A stretch of 64,000 nucleotides of DNA. Source: Cellulosimicrobium protaetiae. GTDB taxonomy: Bacteria; Actinomycetota; Actinomycetes; Actinomycetales; Cellulomonadaceae. Shown here piece by piece: positions 50,250-58,840 of the stretch. The translations under genes and the position numbers were made by a program. The stretch covers positions 1,798,001 through 1,862,000 of the forward strand of contig NZ_CP052757.1 in the NCBI RefSeq assembly GCF_009708005.2, read 5' to 3'. How positions within the stretch are numbered: position 1 is the stretch's first letter; each line of letters begins with the position of its first letter. Under the pieces are notes generated by a model. It ran no database searches and was not told the origin of the DNA. It saw only the letters and a program-made list of their open reading frames with translations.

Positions 50250-51707
50250 GTGACGACCGACCTCTCCCACCTCATCAAGGCGTACGACGTCCGCGGCACC
50301 GTCCCGGACCAGCTGAACCCCCAGGTGGCGGAGGCCATCGGCGCCGCGTTCGCCCGTGCGGTGGCCCTGCCCGAGGCGCCAGCTCCGGCCGGTGACGCGC
50401 CCGGCCGGGCGAGCGTCGTCGTCGGGCACGACATGCGCGACTCCGGGCCCGACCTCGTGGACGCGTTCGCCGCCGGGCTCACCGCGGCGGGTGTCGACGT
50501 CGTGCGGATCGGCCTGTGCTCGACGGACGGCCTCTACCACGCGTCGGGCGTGCTCGGGGTGCCTGGTGCGATGTTCACGGCGAGCCACAACCCGGCCGTC
50601 TACAACGGGATCAAGCTGTGCCGCGCGGGTGCCCGGCCCGTGGGGCAGGACTCGGGGCTCGCGGAGGTCCGGCGGCTCGCGGAGGGGTTCCTCGACGACG
50701 GGCTCCCGGGCGCCGCGGGCGAGCCGGGGACGGTCACGGACCGCGACGTGCTCGGTGACTACGCGGCGTTCCTGCGTGGCCTGGTGGACCTCTCGGGGAT
50801 CCGCCCGCTCAAGGTCGTCGTCGACGCCGGCAATGGCATGGGCGGCTACACCGTGCCGGCCGTCCTCGGCACCGGTGCCGGCCTGCCCGCGCTGCCGCTC
50901 GACGTCGTGCCGCTCTTCTTCGAGCTCGACGGCACGTTCCCGAACCACGAGGCGAACCCGCTCGACCCGAAGAACCTGCTCGACCTCCAGGCCGCCGTCG
51001 TGGAGCACGACGCCGACCTCGGGCTGGCGTTCGACGGCGACGCCGACCGCTGCTTCGTCGTCGACGAGCACGGCGACCCGGTGTCGCCGTCGGCGATCAC
51101 GGCGCTCGTCGGCCTGCGCGAGGTCGCCACGGAGGTCGAGGCGGGCCGCACGCCGACGGTGATCCACAACCTCATCACGTCGCGTGCCGTGCCCGACTTC
51201 CTCGGGGCGGCGGGCGCGCGGACGGTGCGCACGCGCGTCGGGCACTCGTTCATCAAGGCGCAGATGGCCGACCACGACGCCGTCTTCGGCGGCGAGCACA
51301 GCGCGCACTACTACTTCCGCGACTTCTTCTTCGCGGACACGGGGATGCTCGCCGCGATGCACGTGCTCGCCGCGCTCGGGTCGCAGCCGCACCCGCTGTC
51401 GGCGCTGGGCGAGATGTACGAGCCGTACGTCGCGTCGGGCGAGATCAACTCGACCGTGGCCGACGTGCCCGCGGCCCGGGCGCGCGTCGTCGAGGCGTAC
51501 GTGACGCAGCAGGGCGGCGGCCCGGTCGAGGTCGACGAGCTCGACGGGCTGACCGTCTCGCACTGGGACTCCCACCCGCAGTGGTGGTTCAACCTCCGCG
51601 CCTCGAACACCGAGCCGCTGCTGCGGCTCAACGTCGAGGCCGCCGACGAGGACATCATGGAGAAGGTGCGCGACGACGTGCTGTCGCTCGTGCGCGAGAC
51701 TCGTTAG
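50250..51707 (+). CDS. manB: Phosphomannomutase/phosphoglucomutase
   Basis: Interconverts mannose-6-phosphate and mannose-1-phosphate (GDP-mannose supply), possibly glucose phosphates too. The 485-residue protein has the active-site TASHNP (phosphoserine Ser112), the metal loop LAFDGDADRCFVVDE, the sugar-specificity region GGEHSAHYYFRDF and the phosphate-binding RASNTEPLLRLN. Mycobacterial relatives (Rv3257c) sit in the same gene block. The GTG is leaderless. No mannose-6-phosphate isomerase is found beside it here. Confidence 0.94.
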   Translation: MTTDLSHLIKAYDVRGTVPDQLNPQVAEAIGAAFARAVALPEAPAPAGDAPGRASVVVGHDMRDSGPDLVDAFAAGLTAAGVDVVRIGLCSTDGLYHASGVLGVPGAMFTASHNPAVYNGIKLCRAGARPVGQDSGLAEVRRLAEGFLDDGLPGAAGEPGTVTDRDVLGDYAAFLRGLVDLSGIRPLKVVVDAGNGMGGYTVPAVLGTGAGLPALPLDVVPLFFELDGTFPNHEANPLDPKNLLDLQAAVVEHDADLGLAFDGDADRCFVVDEHGDPVSPSAITALVGLREVATEVEAGRTPTVIHNLITSRAVPDFLGAAGARTVRTRVGHSFIKAQMADHDAVFGGEHSAHYYFRDFFFADTGMLAAMHVLAALGSQPHPLSALGEMYEPYVASGEINSTVADVPAARARVVEAYVTQQGGGPVEVDELDGLTVSHWDSHPQWWFNLRASNTEPLLRLNVEAADEDIMEKVRDDVLSLVRETR

Positions 51708-51727
51708 GGGAACGTCCGAACCACCGC

Positions 51728-51760
51728 TACTCTCAGCGCACCCTGTACAACCGCTGAGAG
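51728..51760 (+). promoter_or_regulatory. -10 element TACTCT with an overlapping 9-bp dyad
   Basis: TACTCT (51728-51733) is the likely -10 for the gene at 51770. CTCTCAGCG (51730-51738) and CGCTGAGAG (51752-51760) form a perfect inverted repeat, the left arm over the -10 and the right arm over the ribosome-binding site, as an operator would be. Confidence 0.5.
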
Positions 51761-51769
51761 GAAACAAGA

Positions 51770-52963
51770 ATGGCAACACCCCTGCGGGGCGCGGACCTCG
51801 ACCGCCGCACCCCCGTCCGCGCGCGCCGCGTCGCGCGTGCACTCCTCGCCTCCACGCTGGCGTTGACCGTCGTCGGCGCCGTGGGCACCGTCGCCGGGGC
51901 GCACACGCTCTCGACGCCCGACACGACCGTCGGGATCGACGGTCTCGGCGGCGAGGCGCAGGCGTTCCGCGAGGTGCTCGCGTCGCGGGTCACCCCCGAG
52001 CGTGCCGCGGAGCTCGAGGAGCAGGCCGCGACCCTGGCCGCCACACTTGCCGGGACCGATCGAGTCTCCGGTAAGGACCGGTACGAGACCGCCGCGGGTG
52101 TGTCGTACGGGATGTTCGACTCCGGCGTCCCTGTCGTCTACATCGCGAGCGGTGCCGGCTTCGCCGATGCGCTGAGCGCTGCACCCGCAGCGGCGGTCCA
52201 GGGCGGACCGCTCCTGCTCGTCCAGCCCAACGGCATCCCGGCAGTGGTCGCGGCCGAGCTGCAGCGTCTCGCCCCCCAGCGGATCGTGGTCGTCGGCGGA
52301 ACGGGAGCCGTCTCGAACGCGGTCTACAGCCAGCTCGCGGCGTACGCGCCGTCGATCCGTCGTGACTCGGGCGCGGACCGCTACGCGACGTCTCGTCTCG
52401 TGAGCCAGCGCGCTTTCGGAGGAGGTGTGGCTGTCGAAGCGGCCTACGTCGCGACCGGAACCGACTTCCCGGACGCGCTCTCCGCCGGCGCGGTGGCCGG
52501 CGGCGCAGGTGTGCCCGTGATCTTGGTCAACGGCAAGGCGGGCAGCGTCGACGCGGCGACCAAGCAGCTGCTCCAGACGCTCGGCGTCTACGCCGTCGGC
52601 ATCGCCGGTGGCAACGGTGCCGTGAGCGCCGGCATCGAGGCCGACCTGGCGGACGAGCCGAACATCGACGGCTTCGTCGCGAGGTACGCGGGGAAGAACC
52701 GCTACGAGACGTCTGTCGCCTTGAACCAGGACGCCTACCTCTGGGCGAACGGTGCGTTCCTCGCCACCGGCGCAGGGTACGCGGACGCGCTCGCTGGTGC
52801 CGCTGCCGCTGGCTCCGTGTCGGTGCCGCTCTGGGTCGTCCCGAGCTCGTGCGTGCCAGGCGCCGTTCTCACCAAGGGCAGCGAGCTCGGTGTGGGCACC
52901 TACATCCTGCTGGGTGGGCGTGGGGCGCTGGGCGACGGCGTCGCGGCTCTGTCGCGCTGCTGA
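51770..52963 (+). CDS. Secreted cell-wall-binding repeat 2 (CWB2) protein
   Basis: A 397-residue exported protein. A signal peptide (RRVARALLASTLALTVVGAVG, cleavage near VAGA) is followed by a 45-residue linker and three CWB2 repeats. They start at DRVSGKDRYETAAGVS (about 98), RRDSGADRYATSRLVS (about 200) and ARYAGKNRYETSVALN (about 305), each with an YVASGxxFxDALS-like block. CWB2 modules bind wall polymers in clostridia. No catalytic domain is present, so it may be a wall-attached structural protein. A hairpin terminator follows its stop. Confidence 0.9.
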   Translation: MATPLRGADLDRRTPVRARRVARALLASTLALTVVGAVGTVAGAHTLSTPDTTVGIDGLGGEAQAFREVLASRVTPERAAELEEQAATLAATLAGTDRVSGKDRYETAAGVSYGMFDSGVPVVYIASGAGFADALSAAPAAAVQGGPLLLVQPNGIPAVVAAELQRLAPQRIVVVGGTGAVSNAVYSQLAAYAPSIRRDSGADRYATSRLVSQRAFGGGVAVEAAYVATGTDFPDALSAGAVAGGAGVPVILVNGKAGSVDAATKQLLQTLGVYAVGIAGGNGAVSAGIEADLADEPNIDGFVARYAGKNRYETSVALNQDAYLWANGAFLATGAGYADALAGAAAAGSVSVPLWVVPSSCVPGAVLTKGSELGVGTYILLGGRGALGDGVAALSRC

Positions 52964-52970
52964 GCTCTCG

Positions 52971-53008
52971 GCGACGGCAGGTGCGGGAGATCTCGCGCCT
53001 GCCGTCGC
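52971..53008 (+). terminator. Hairpin terminator after the CWB2 gene
   Basis: GCGACGGCAGGTGCG (52971-52985) pairs with CGCGCCTGCCGTCGC (52994-53008) over 15 positions with one G-U pair and an 8-base loop, seven bases after the stop codon. No T-run follows. Confidence 0.65.
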
Positions 53009-53023
53009 TCGTGCCGCGACACG

Positions 53024-53029
53024 TAGACT
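53024..53029 (+). promoter_or_regulatory. -10 element TAGACT for the Trm112-like gene
   Basis: TAGACT lies 39 bases before the ATG at 53069; the leader carries GAGGAG. Confidence 0.5.
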
Positions 53030-53068
53030 CGTGCGGGCGCTGTGCCCGGACGACGACGAGGAGCGAGC

Positions 53069-53257
53069 ATGAGCCTGCAGATCGACCCCTGGGTGCGCGA
53101 GGCGCTGCGCTGCCCCGTGACGGGCGCGCCGCTCGTGGACGGTACCGGGCCGTCGGGCGAGCCCGAGCTGCACTCCACCGACACGGACCGACCGCTCGCG
53201 TACCCAGTCCGTGACGGGATCCCGGTGCTGCTGGAGGACGACGCGCGCCCGCTGTGA
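53069..53257 (+). CDS. Trm112-like small protein
   Basis: A 62-residue protein of the Trm112/UPF0434 type. It has the family pattern WVREALRCPVTGAPLVDG and the closing AYPVRDGIPVLLEDDA. Most homologues bind zinc through four cysteines, but only one is present here (in RCPV), so the zinc site is lost. Family members assist methyltransferases or act in translation; for this copy the role is unknown. ATG 53069 has GAGGAG upstream. A strong hairpin follows its stop. Confidence 0.85.
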   Translation: MSLQIDPWVREALRCPVTGAPLVDGTGPSGEPELHSTDTDRPLAYPVRDGIPVLLEDDARPL

Positions 53258-53284
53258 ACGTGCTCGTCGGTGACGACGACGCGC

Positions 53285-53320
53285 CGAAGGCCGGCTTCCC
53301 GCACGGGGAGCCGGCCTTCG
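53285..53320. terminator. Bidirectional hairpin terminator
   Basis: CGAAGGCCGGCT (53285-53296) pairs with AGCCGGCCTTCG (53309-53320), extended by four more pairs including one G-U, around a GCAC loop. It lies between the Trm112-like gene and the converging proX. Confidence 0.8.
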
Positions 53321-53339
53321 TGCTCGGGGGCCGGTCGCG

Positions 53340-54293
53340 TCAGACGCCCGCGGACTCCTTGAGGTCGTCGACGAACGTCGGGTTCGCCTCGAGCCAGGCC
53401 TGGACGGCCTCGGCCTCGTCGGCGTACTCGTCGGAGTTGAACATCATGTTCTCGAGCGAGAACAGCTGCTCGTCGTCCAGCGTGAACGCGCCGAGCATCT
53501 TGGTCAGCGTCGGGTAGCGCTCCTCGAAGTCGGACGAGCCCCACATGTGGATCTTCTCGGCCTCGCCGAGCGCGCCCTCGGGGTCCTCGAGGTCGCGGAC
53601 GGGGAACTCGTCGTACGCCCAGTGCGGGCGCCAGAGGGTGACGGCGATGTTCTCGCCGGCGTCGGTCGCGCCCTTGAGCTCGGCGAGCATCGCGGGGGTC
53701 GAGGAGATCGAGTAGTCCATGCCCTCCAGCCCGTAGGTGGGGATGACCTCCTCCTGGGTGATCTTGGTCAGGCCGGCGCCGGCCTCGATCCCGACGAGCT
53801 TGTCGCCGTACTCGCCCGACATGCCGGCGAGGTCCTCGAGGGACTGCGCGGGCGAGTCCTCGTTCACCGCGATGGTGAGCTTGGCGTCGTCGTACCAGTA
53901 CCCGAGGTCGGTGACCTCCTCGCCGTACTCCTCCTCGTAGGAGGCGTGCGTGTAGGGCAGCCAGACGTCGAGCGTGACGTCGAAGTCGCCGCCGGCGAGG
54001 CCGGTGTAGACGACGCCGACGTCGGCGGTCTGGGAGGAGACGTCGTAGCCCTCCTCCTCGAGGATCGCGGTCCACAGGTGGGAGACGGCGATGCCCTCGT
54101 CCCAGCCGGAGGGGATGCCGATCGAGACGGCGGCCTCGTCGTCCCCGTTCATGGGGACGTCGGAGTCGCCACCGGAGCCGGAGCCGGAGTCGGTCGCGCA
54201 GGCGGTCAGGGCGAGGCCGAGGACGGCGGTCGCGGCGACGGCCGCGGTGCGGCGGACGGGGCGGCGGGTGGTGCGGGTGCGTGCGGGGGTCAT
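53340..54293 (-). CDS. proX: Glycine betaine/choline ABC importer, substrate-binding lipoprotein
   Basis: Captures a quaternary amine outside the membrane. The 317-residue lipoprotein has a lipobox LGLALTACATD (Cys32), then the QAC-binding fold. Aromatic residues that could form the cation cage appear in PSGWDEGIAV, DVWLPYTHASYE, LGYWYDD and LWRPHWAYDEF. ATG 54293 has GGAAGGA upstream. It is the third gene of a proV-proW-proX operon; the 116-bp gap before it, with a hairpin at the proW stop, may give it separate mRNA stability. Betaine is the likeliest ligand. Confidence 0.92.
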   Translation of the reverse strand: MTPARTRTTRRPVRRTAAVAATAVLGLALTACATDSGSGSGGDSDVPMNGDDEAAVSIGIPSGWDEGIAVSHLWTAILEEEGYDVSSQTADVGVVYTGLAGGDFDVTLDVWLPYTHASYEEEYGEEVTDLGYWYDDAKLTIAVNEDSPAQSLEDLAGMSGEYGDKLVGIEAGAGLTKITQEEVIPTYGLEGMDYSISSTPAMLAELKGATDAGENIAVTLWRPHWAYDEFPVRDLEDPEGALGEAEKIHMWGSSDFEERYPTLTKMLGAFTLDDEQLFSLENMMFNSDEYADEAEAVQAWLEANPTFVDDLKESAGV

Positions 54294-54402
54294 GCTGTCC
54301 TTCCGTGGGTCCGGGGGACCCGGTCGGTGTGCCCGACGGCGGGGGCTCGGCGGGCGGTCTCCGGCTCTCGGGCCGGGGCGGGTTCTGTCTCGCGCGTCGG
54401 AT

Positions 54403-54421
54403 GCGCGCGTCAGACGCGCGC
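54403..54421. other. Hairpin over the proW stop codon
   Basis: GCGCGCGT (54403-54410) and ACGCGCGC (54414-54421) pair around CAG; on the minus strand the structure covers the TGA of proW. It could stabilise the upstream mRNA or reduce read-through into proX. Confidence 0.45.
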
Positions 54422-55285
54422 CGCGGCGAGCGCCCGCGCGACGGGGGCGCGGTCGCCGAGCGCCGACGTGACGCGGTCGAGGAACATCGCGAGGATGACG
54501 ACGGCGAGGCCGGCCTCGAAGCCGAGGGCGACGTCGACGCGCTGGAGGGCGGCGACCACGGGCTCCCCGAGGCCGCCGGCGCCGACCATGCCGGCGATGA
54601 CGACCATGGACAGCGACAGCATGATCACCTGGTTGACCCCGGCCATGATGGTGGGCAGGGCGAGCGGGAGCTGGATCTGGCGCAGGATGCGCCCGGGGGT
54701 GGAGCCGAAGGCGTGCCCGGCCTCGACCACCTCCTTGTCGACCTGGCGGATGCCGAGCTCGGTGAACCGGACGCCGGGAGCCATGGCGAAGACGATGGTC
54801 GCGATGATCCCGGGCACCGGGCCGGTGAGGAAGATGACCACGGTCGGGATGAGGTAGACGAACGCCGGCATGGTCTGCATGAAGTCGAGCACGGGGCGGA
54901 CGACCGCGCTGACCCGGTCGTTCCGCGCGGCCCAGATGCCGAGCGGGATCGCGATCGCGAGCGCGATCACGGCGGCGACGATGACCAGCGCGAGGGTGTC
55001 CATCGCGTTGTCCCACTGGTCGACGCCCGCGATCACGACGAAGCCGACGAGCGACCCGAGCGCGAGCTTCCAGCCCTTGACGAAGAACGCGAGCGCGGCG
55101 AGCACGACGGCGACGACCCAGAACGGCGGGCTGGAGAGCACGACGTCGAGGGCGTCGTAGACGCCGACGAGGAGGTCCTTGACGAACCGGAACAGCGGCC
55201 GGAACGTCGTCGTCATCCAGGAGACGAAGGCGTCGACCCACTCGCCGAGGGGGAGGCGGGGCACGAGGTAGTCGGTCATGTCCAT
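54410..55285 (-). CDS. proW: Glycine betaine ABC importer, permease
   Basis: A 291-residue BPD-type permease with about six helices. MDTLALVIVAAVIALAIAIP and QTMPAFVYLIPTVVIF are typical of ProW/OpuAB. The coupling-helix EAA motif region is EAGHAFGSTPGRILRQIQLP. It imports the substrate delivered by the lipoprotein using the ATPase encoded upstream. Its ATG overlaps the stop of proV (TGATG), coupling the two; a second ATG six bases on would also work. Confidence 0.93.
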   Translation of the reverse strand: MDMTDYLVPRLPLGEWVDAFVSWMTTTFRPLFRFVKDLLVGVYDALDVVLSSPPFWVVAVVLAALAFFVKGWKLALGSLVGFVVIAGVDQWDNAMDTLALVIVAAVIALAIAIPLGIWAARNDRVSAVVRPVLDFMQTMPAFVYLIPTVVIFLTGPVPGIIATIVFAMAPGVRFTELGIRQVDKEVVEAGHAFGSTPGRILRQIQLPLALPTIMAGVNQVIMLSLSMVVIAGMVGAGGLGEPVVAALQRVDVALGFEAGLAVVILAMFLDRVTSALGDRAPVARALAAARV

Positions 55286-56679
55286 CAGCGGGCACCCCCG
55301 TCCTGGCGGTCGGCGCCGAGGTCGACGGCGTCACCTGGCGGGGCGTCGGCCACGCGGGGGTCGTCGACGGGTGCGGGCTCCGCGGGCGTGTCCGGGCCGA
55401 GGTCGATCTCGCCGGTGCGCGGCTGGTCGCCGGGGACCATCGCCTCGAGGAGCGTCACGCGCGGCACCACGCCGACGAGCCGTCCCTGCTCGTCGGTCAC
55501 GGGCACGGGGAGCGAGGACTCGGCGGCGGGCGCGAAGATCTCCGCGAGCGGGGTGTCGGGGGAGACGGGTACGACGCCGTCGCGCACGAGGCCGTCGAGG
55601 CTGTCCTTCCCCTTCTTCAGCGCGGCCACGGCGTCGTCGTCGCGCACGACGCCCTGCAGGTGCCGCTGGCGGTCGACGACGTAGGCGGCGGACACCTGCG
55701 CCTCGCGCATGGCCCGGCTCGCCTGGCGGGGGCCGCCGGAGAGCGGCACGACGACCGCGGGCCGCACCATGACGGAGGACGCGGTGAGCACGCGAGTGCG
55801 GTCGACGTCGGCGACGAACTGCGCGACGTAGTCGTTCGCCGGGTCGGACAGGATCTCCTCGGCGGTGCCGATCTGCACGATCCGGCCGTCGCGCATGACG
55901 GCGATGCGGTCGCCGAGGTGCATGGCCTCGTTGAGGTCGTGCGTGATGAAGACGATCGTCTTGCCGAGGCGCTGCTGGAGGTCGAGGAGCTGCTCCTGCA
56001 TCTCGCGACGGATGAGCGGGTCGAGCGCGCTGAACGCCTCGTCCATGAGGAGGACGTCGGTGTCGGCGGCGAGCGCGCGGGCGAGGCCGACGCGCTGGCG
56101 CATCCCGCCGGAGAGCTGGGACGGGAGCGAGTCCTCCCAGCCGCCGAGACCGACGAGGTCGAGCGCGGTGCGCGCCCTCTCGCGACGCTCGGCCTTGCCG
56201 ACGCCCTGGATCTCGAGCGGGTAGGCCGCGTTGTCGAGCACGGTGCGGTGGGGGAGCAGCGCGAAGTGCTGGAACACCATGCTCACGCTGCTGCGGCGCA
56301 GGGCGCGCAGCTGCTTGGCGTCGGTGGACGCGAGGTCGGTCCCGCCGACGAGGACGTGGCCCGCGGTCGGCTTCCACAGGCCGTTGAGCATGCGGATGAG
56401 CGTCGACTTGCCCGAGCCGGAGAGGCCCATGACGACGAAGATCTCACCGCGCCGGACGTCGAAGGACGCGTCGATGACCGCGGCGGTGCCGAGCGTCTTG
56501 ACGTCGTCGCGCGACGCGCCCTGCTCGAGCCGGCGGATCGCCTCGACCGGCCGACGGCCGAAGACCTTGTACACGTCGCGGACGGAGACGGCGACGTCGG
56601 TGGGGGGCGTGCTGCTCGGGATGCCGGGTTCGGCGGCCGTGGAGGCGCTGTCGGGCGGGGTGATGCTGGGTGCGGTCAT
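55285..56679 (-). CDS. proV: Glycine betaine ABC importer, ATPase with CBS domains
   Basis: A 464-residue ATPase. VVMGLSGSGKSTLIRMLNG is the Walker A, SQLSGGMRQRVGLARAL the signature and VLLMDEAFSALDP the Walker B. Two CBS domains (about residues 330-450) can sense ionic strength, as in OpuA-type importers, opening the transporter under osmotic stress. The N-terminus extends about 35 residues before the ABC domain. ATG 56679 is the first that precedes the domain; upstream in-frame codons are not family-like. Regulation may use the repeats at 56954-56995. Confidence 0.92.
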   Translation of the reverse strand: MTAPSITPPDSASTAAEPGIPSSTPPTDVAVSVRDVYKVFGRRPVEAIRRLEQGASRDDVKTLGTAAVIDASFDVRRGEIFVVMGLSGSGKSTLIRMLNGLWKPTAGHVLVGGTDLASTDAKQLRALRRSSVSMVFQHFALLPHRTVLDNAAYPLEIQGVGKAERRERARTALDLVGLGGWEDSLPSQLSGGMRQRVGLARALAADTDVLLMDEAFSALDPLIRREMQEQLLDLQQRLGKTIVFITHDLNEAMHLGDRIAVMRDGRIVQIGTAEEILSDPANDYVAQFVADVDRTRVLTASSVMVRPAVVVPLSGGPRQASRAMREAQVSAAYVVDRQRHLQGVVRDDDAVAALKKGKDSLDGLVRDGVVPVSPDTPLAEIFAPAAESSLPVPVTDEQGRLVGVVPRVTLLEAMVPGDQPRTGEIDLGPDTPAEPAPVDDPRVADAPPGDAVDLGADRQDGGAR

Positions 56680-57121
56680 GCGGGCGGGTCTCGCCACCTT
56701 CCGTGCGGGGGACCGGCACGCCCCGCGCGAGGACGGCGCCAGAGGGGTCCGGCGGCGGCGTCTCGGGAGCGTGGACATGACCTGTGGACGCGTCGCGGTC
56801 GGCTGCCCGGGGGGCGACCTCCGCGCTCTGCGCACAGCGGGCCACATGCTGGTCCGACGTCAATCGGTACCTACGCACCCTGCCTGATTCGAGGTTCAAC
56901 TTCTACCCAGCACCCGGGTATCAGGGGGTGTTCTAGGACGATTCTTGACCGAACATCGTTGGAACGATGCGGATGACGAACGATCGCGGATCGTTATCCC
57001 TTTGTGACCTTGAGATGGTCAAGCAATCGTGTTACGCGCGCGCCCGGGCGCGCGCGCCGGACGAACGGTGTGACCTGCGTCGGACGTCCCGCTCGCCGGG
57101 GCTGCTCGACGCGGTCGTCGG
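56680..57121. other. Intergenic control region between proV and ahcY
   Basis: No gene is visible in the 570 bp between the two divergent starts. It is less GC-rich than its surroundings near 56880-57030. It holds two adjacent dyads at 56954-56995 and a perfect 20-bp palindrome GCGCGCGCCCGGGCGCGCGC at 57036-57055. TTGACC at 56945 could be a plus-strand -35 but lacks a good -10. Confidence 0.5.
56954..56995. promoter_or_regulatory. Array of four AACGAT/ATCGTT half-sites
   Basis: CATCGTT (56954-56960) and AACGATG (56963-56969) form one dyad; AACGATC (56979-56985) and GATCGTT (56989-56995) form a second. All four use the hexamer AACGAT in alternating orientation, a regular operator-like layout between proV and ahcY. 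Confidence 0.5.
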
Positions 57122-57250
57122 TAGGCTGGTGACCGGGCGGGCCGAGGTCCCGTCCGGCGCGGACGGGAGCCCCCAGCGCAGCCACCGGCCGGTCATCAGC
57201 AGGGTCGGCACCACCGGCCCGACCGGCACCGAGAGACGCACAGGAGAACC
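57122..57250 (+). promoter_or_regulatory. ahcY -10 TAGGCT and structured leader
   Basis: TAGGCT (57122-57127) would give a leader of about 117 nt. It can form CCCGTCCG/CGGACGGG (57149-57167). Downstream, GGTCGG (57203-57208) can pair with CCGACC (57219-57224), while GCCGGTC (57188-57194 region) can pair with GACCGGC (57221-57227); the two share bases, so only one can form. GGAGAA precedes the ATG. Confidence 0.45.
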
Positions 57251-58804
57251 ATGTCCACCACAGCGCCAGCCCCGACGACCGGCACCCCGGGAGCGGCTCC
57301 CGGCTTCGACGAGGCCCCCGGCCGCTACAAGGTCCGCGACCTGTCCCTCGCGGAGGCGGGCCGTCACCAGCTCCGCCTCGCCGAGCACGAGATGCCCGGC
57401 CTCATGGCGCTGCGGGCCGAGTACGGCGAGTCGCAGCCCCTCGCCGGGGCAAGGATCGCCGGGTCGCTCCACATGACGGTGCAGACCGCCGTCCTCATCG
57501 AGACGCTCGTGGCGCTCGGGGCGCAGGTGCGCTGGGCGAGCTGCAACATCTTCTCCACGCAGGACGAGGCCGCGGCCGCCGTCGTCGTCGGGCCGCACGG
57601 CACGCCCGAGGACCCGCAGGGCGTGCCCGTCTTCGCCTGGAAGGGCGAGAGCCTCGAGGAGTACTGGGACTGCACGGAGCAGATCCTCCTGTGGCCCGGG
57701 GACGAGTCGCCCAACCTCATCCTCGACGACGGCGGCGACGCGACGATGCTCGTCCACCTCGGCCTGCAGTACGAGCGCGCGGGCGTCGTCCCGCCCGACA
57801 CGCTGCCGGGCGAGCCCGACCACACGCACGAGATGAACGTCGTGCGCGCCGTGCTGCGTCGCGCGCTCGACGCCGACCCCCTGCGCTGGACGACGATCGC
57901 CCAGGCGGTCCAGGGCGTCACCGAGGAGACGACGACGGGCGTGCACCGCCTCTACCAGCTCGCCGAGGCGGGCGAGCTGCTGTTCCCGGCGATCAACGTC
58001 AACGACTCGGTCACCAAGTCGAAGTTCGACAACAAGTACGGCATCCGCCACTCGCTGCCGGACGGCATCAACCGCGCGACCGACGTCCTCATGGGCGGCA
58101 AGGTCGCGTTCGTCGCCGGGTACGGGGACGTCGGCAAGGGCGCGGCCGAGGCGTTCCGCGGCCAGGGCGCGCGCGTCATCGTGTCCGAGGTCGACCCGAT
58201 CTGCGCGCTCCAGGCCGCGATGGACGGCTACCAGGTCGCCCGGATCGAGGACGTGCTCGGCGTGGCGGACTTCTTCATCACGACCACGGGCAACAAGGAC
58301 GTGATCCGCGCCGAGCACCTCGTCGCGATGAAGGACAAGGCCGTCGTCGGGAACATCGGCCACTTCGACAACGAGATCGACATGGCCGGCCTCGCCGAGA
58401 CGCCCGGTGTGACCCGCACCGAGATCAAGGCGCAGGTCCACGAGTGGACGTTCGCCGAGCCCGGTCCGGGCGGGCAGGCCGCGGGCCGCTCGATCGTCGT
58501 GCTCTCCGAGGGGCGCCTGCTCAACCTCGGCAACGCGACCGGTCACCCGTCGTTCGTCATGAGCAACTCGTTCTCCAACCAGGTGATCGGCCAGATCGAG
58601 CTCTTCGAGGACGCCCGCCGACCCGAGGCGGAGCGCGCCTACGCCCGCCAGGTCTACCGCCTCCCGAAGGTTCTCGACGAGAAGGTCGCGCGCCTGCACC
58701 TCGACGCGCTCGGCGTCCGGCTGACCGAGCTCTCGCCGAGCCAGGCGGACTACCTGGGCGTCCCTGTCGAAGGGCCGTACAAGCCGGAGCACTACCGCTA
58801 CTGA
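57251..58804 (+). CDS. ahcY: Adenosylhomocysteinase
   Basis: Hydrolyses S-adenosylhomocysteine to adenosine and homocysteine, removing the inhibitor formed by methyltransferases. The 517-residue protein has [48 protein letters not shown] (catalytic Lys and Asp), the NAD loop GYGDVGKG (290-297), [12 protein letters not shown] and the C-terminal KPEHYRY. Its length fits the bacterial form with an internal insert. ATG 57251 has GGAGAA upstream. In mycobacteria sahH also lies near the whiB2-pmmA block. Confidence 0.97.
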   Translation: MSTTAPAPTTGTPGAAPGFDEAPGRYKVRDLSLAEAGRHQLRLAEHEMPGLMALRAEYGESQPLAGARIAGSLHMTVQTAVLIETLVALGAQVRWASCNIFSTQDEAAAAVVVGPHGTPEDPQGVPVFAWKGESLEEYWDCTEQILLWPGDESPNLILDDGGDATMLVHLGLQYERAGVVPPDTLPGEPDHTHEMNVVRAVLRRALDADPLRWTTIAQAVQGVTEETTTGVHRLYQLAEAGELLFPAINVNDSVTKSKFDNKYGIRHSLPDGINRATDVLMGGKVAFVAGYGDVGKGAAEAFRGQGARVIVSEVDPICALQAAMDGYQVARIEDVLGVADFFITTTGNKDVIRAEHLVAMKDKAVVGNIGHFDNEIDMAGLAETPGVTRTEIKAQVHEWTFAEPGPGGQAAGRSIVVLSEGRLLNLGNATGHPSFVMSNSFSNQVIGQIELFEDARRPEAERAYARQVYRLPKVLDEKVARLHLDALGVRLTELSPSQADYLGVPVEGPYKPEHYRY

Positions 58805-58840
58805 GCACGGCGCGCACCGCCCGCGCCAGGAGGAGGCCGT

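Noticed and set aside
57128-57250. A SAH or SAM-IV riboswitch upstream of ahcY
   Set aside because: The leader is structured, but I could not find the conserved core of either class.
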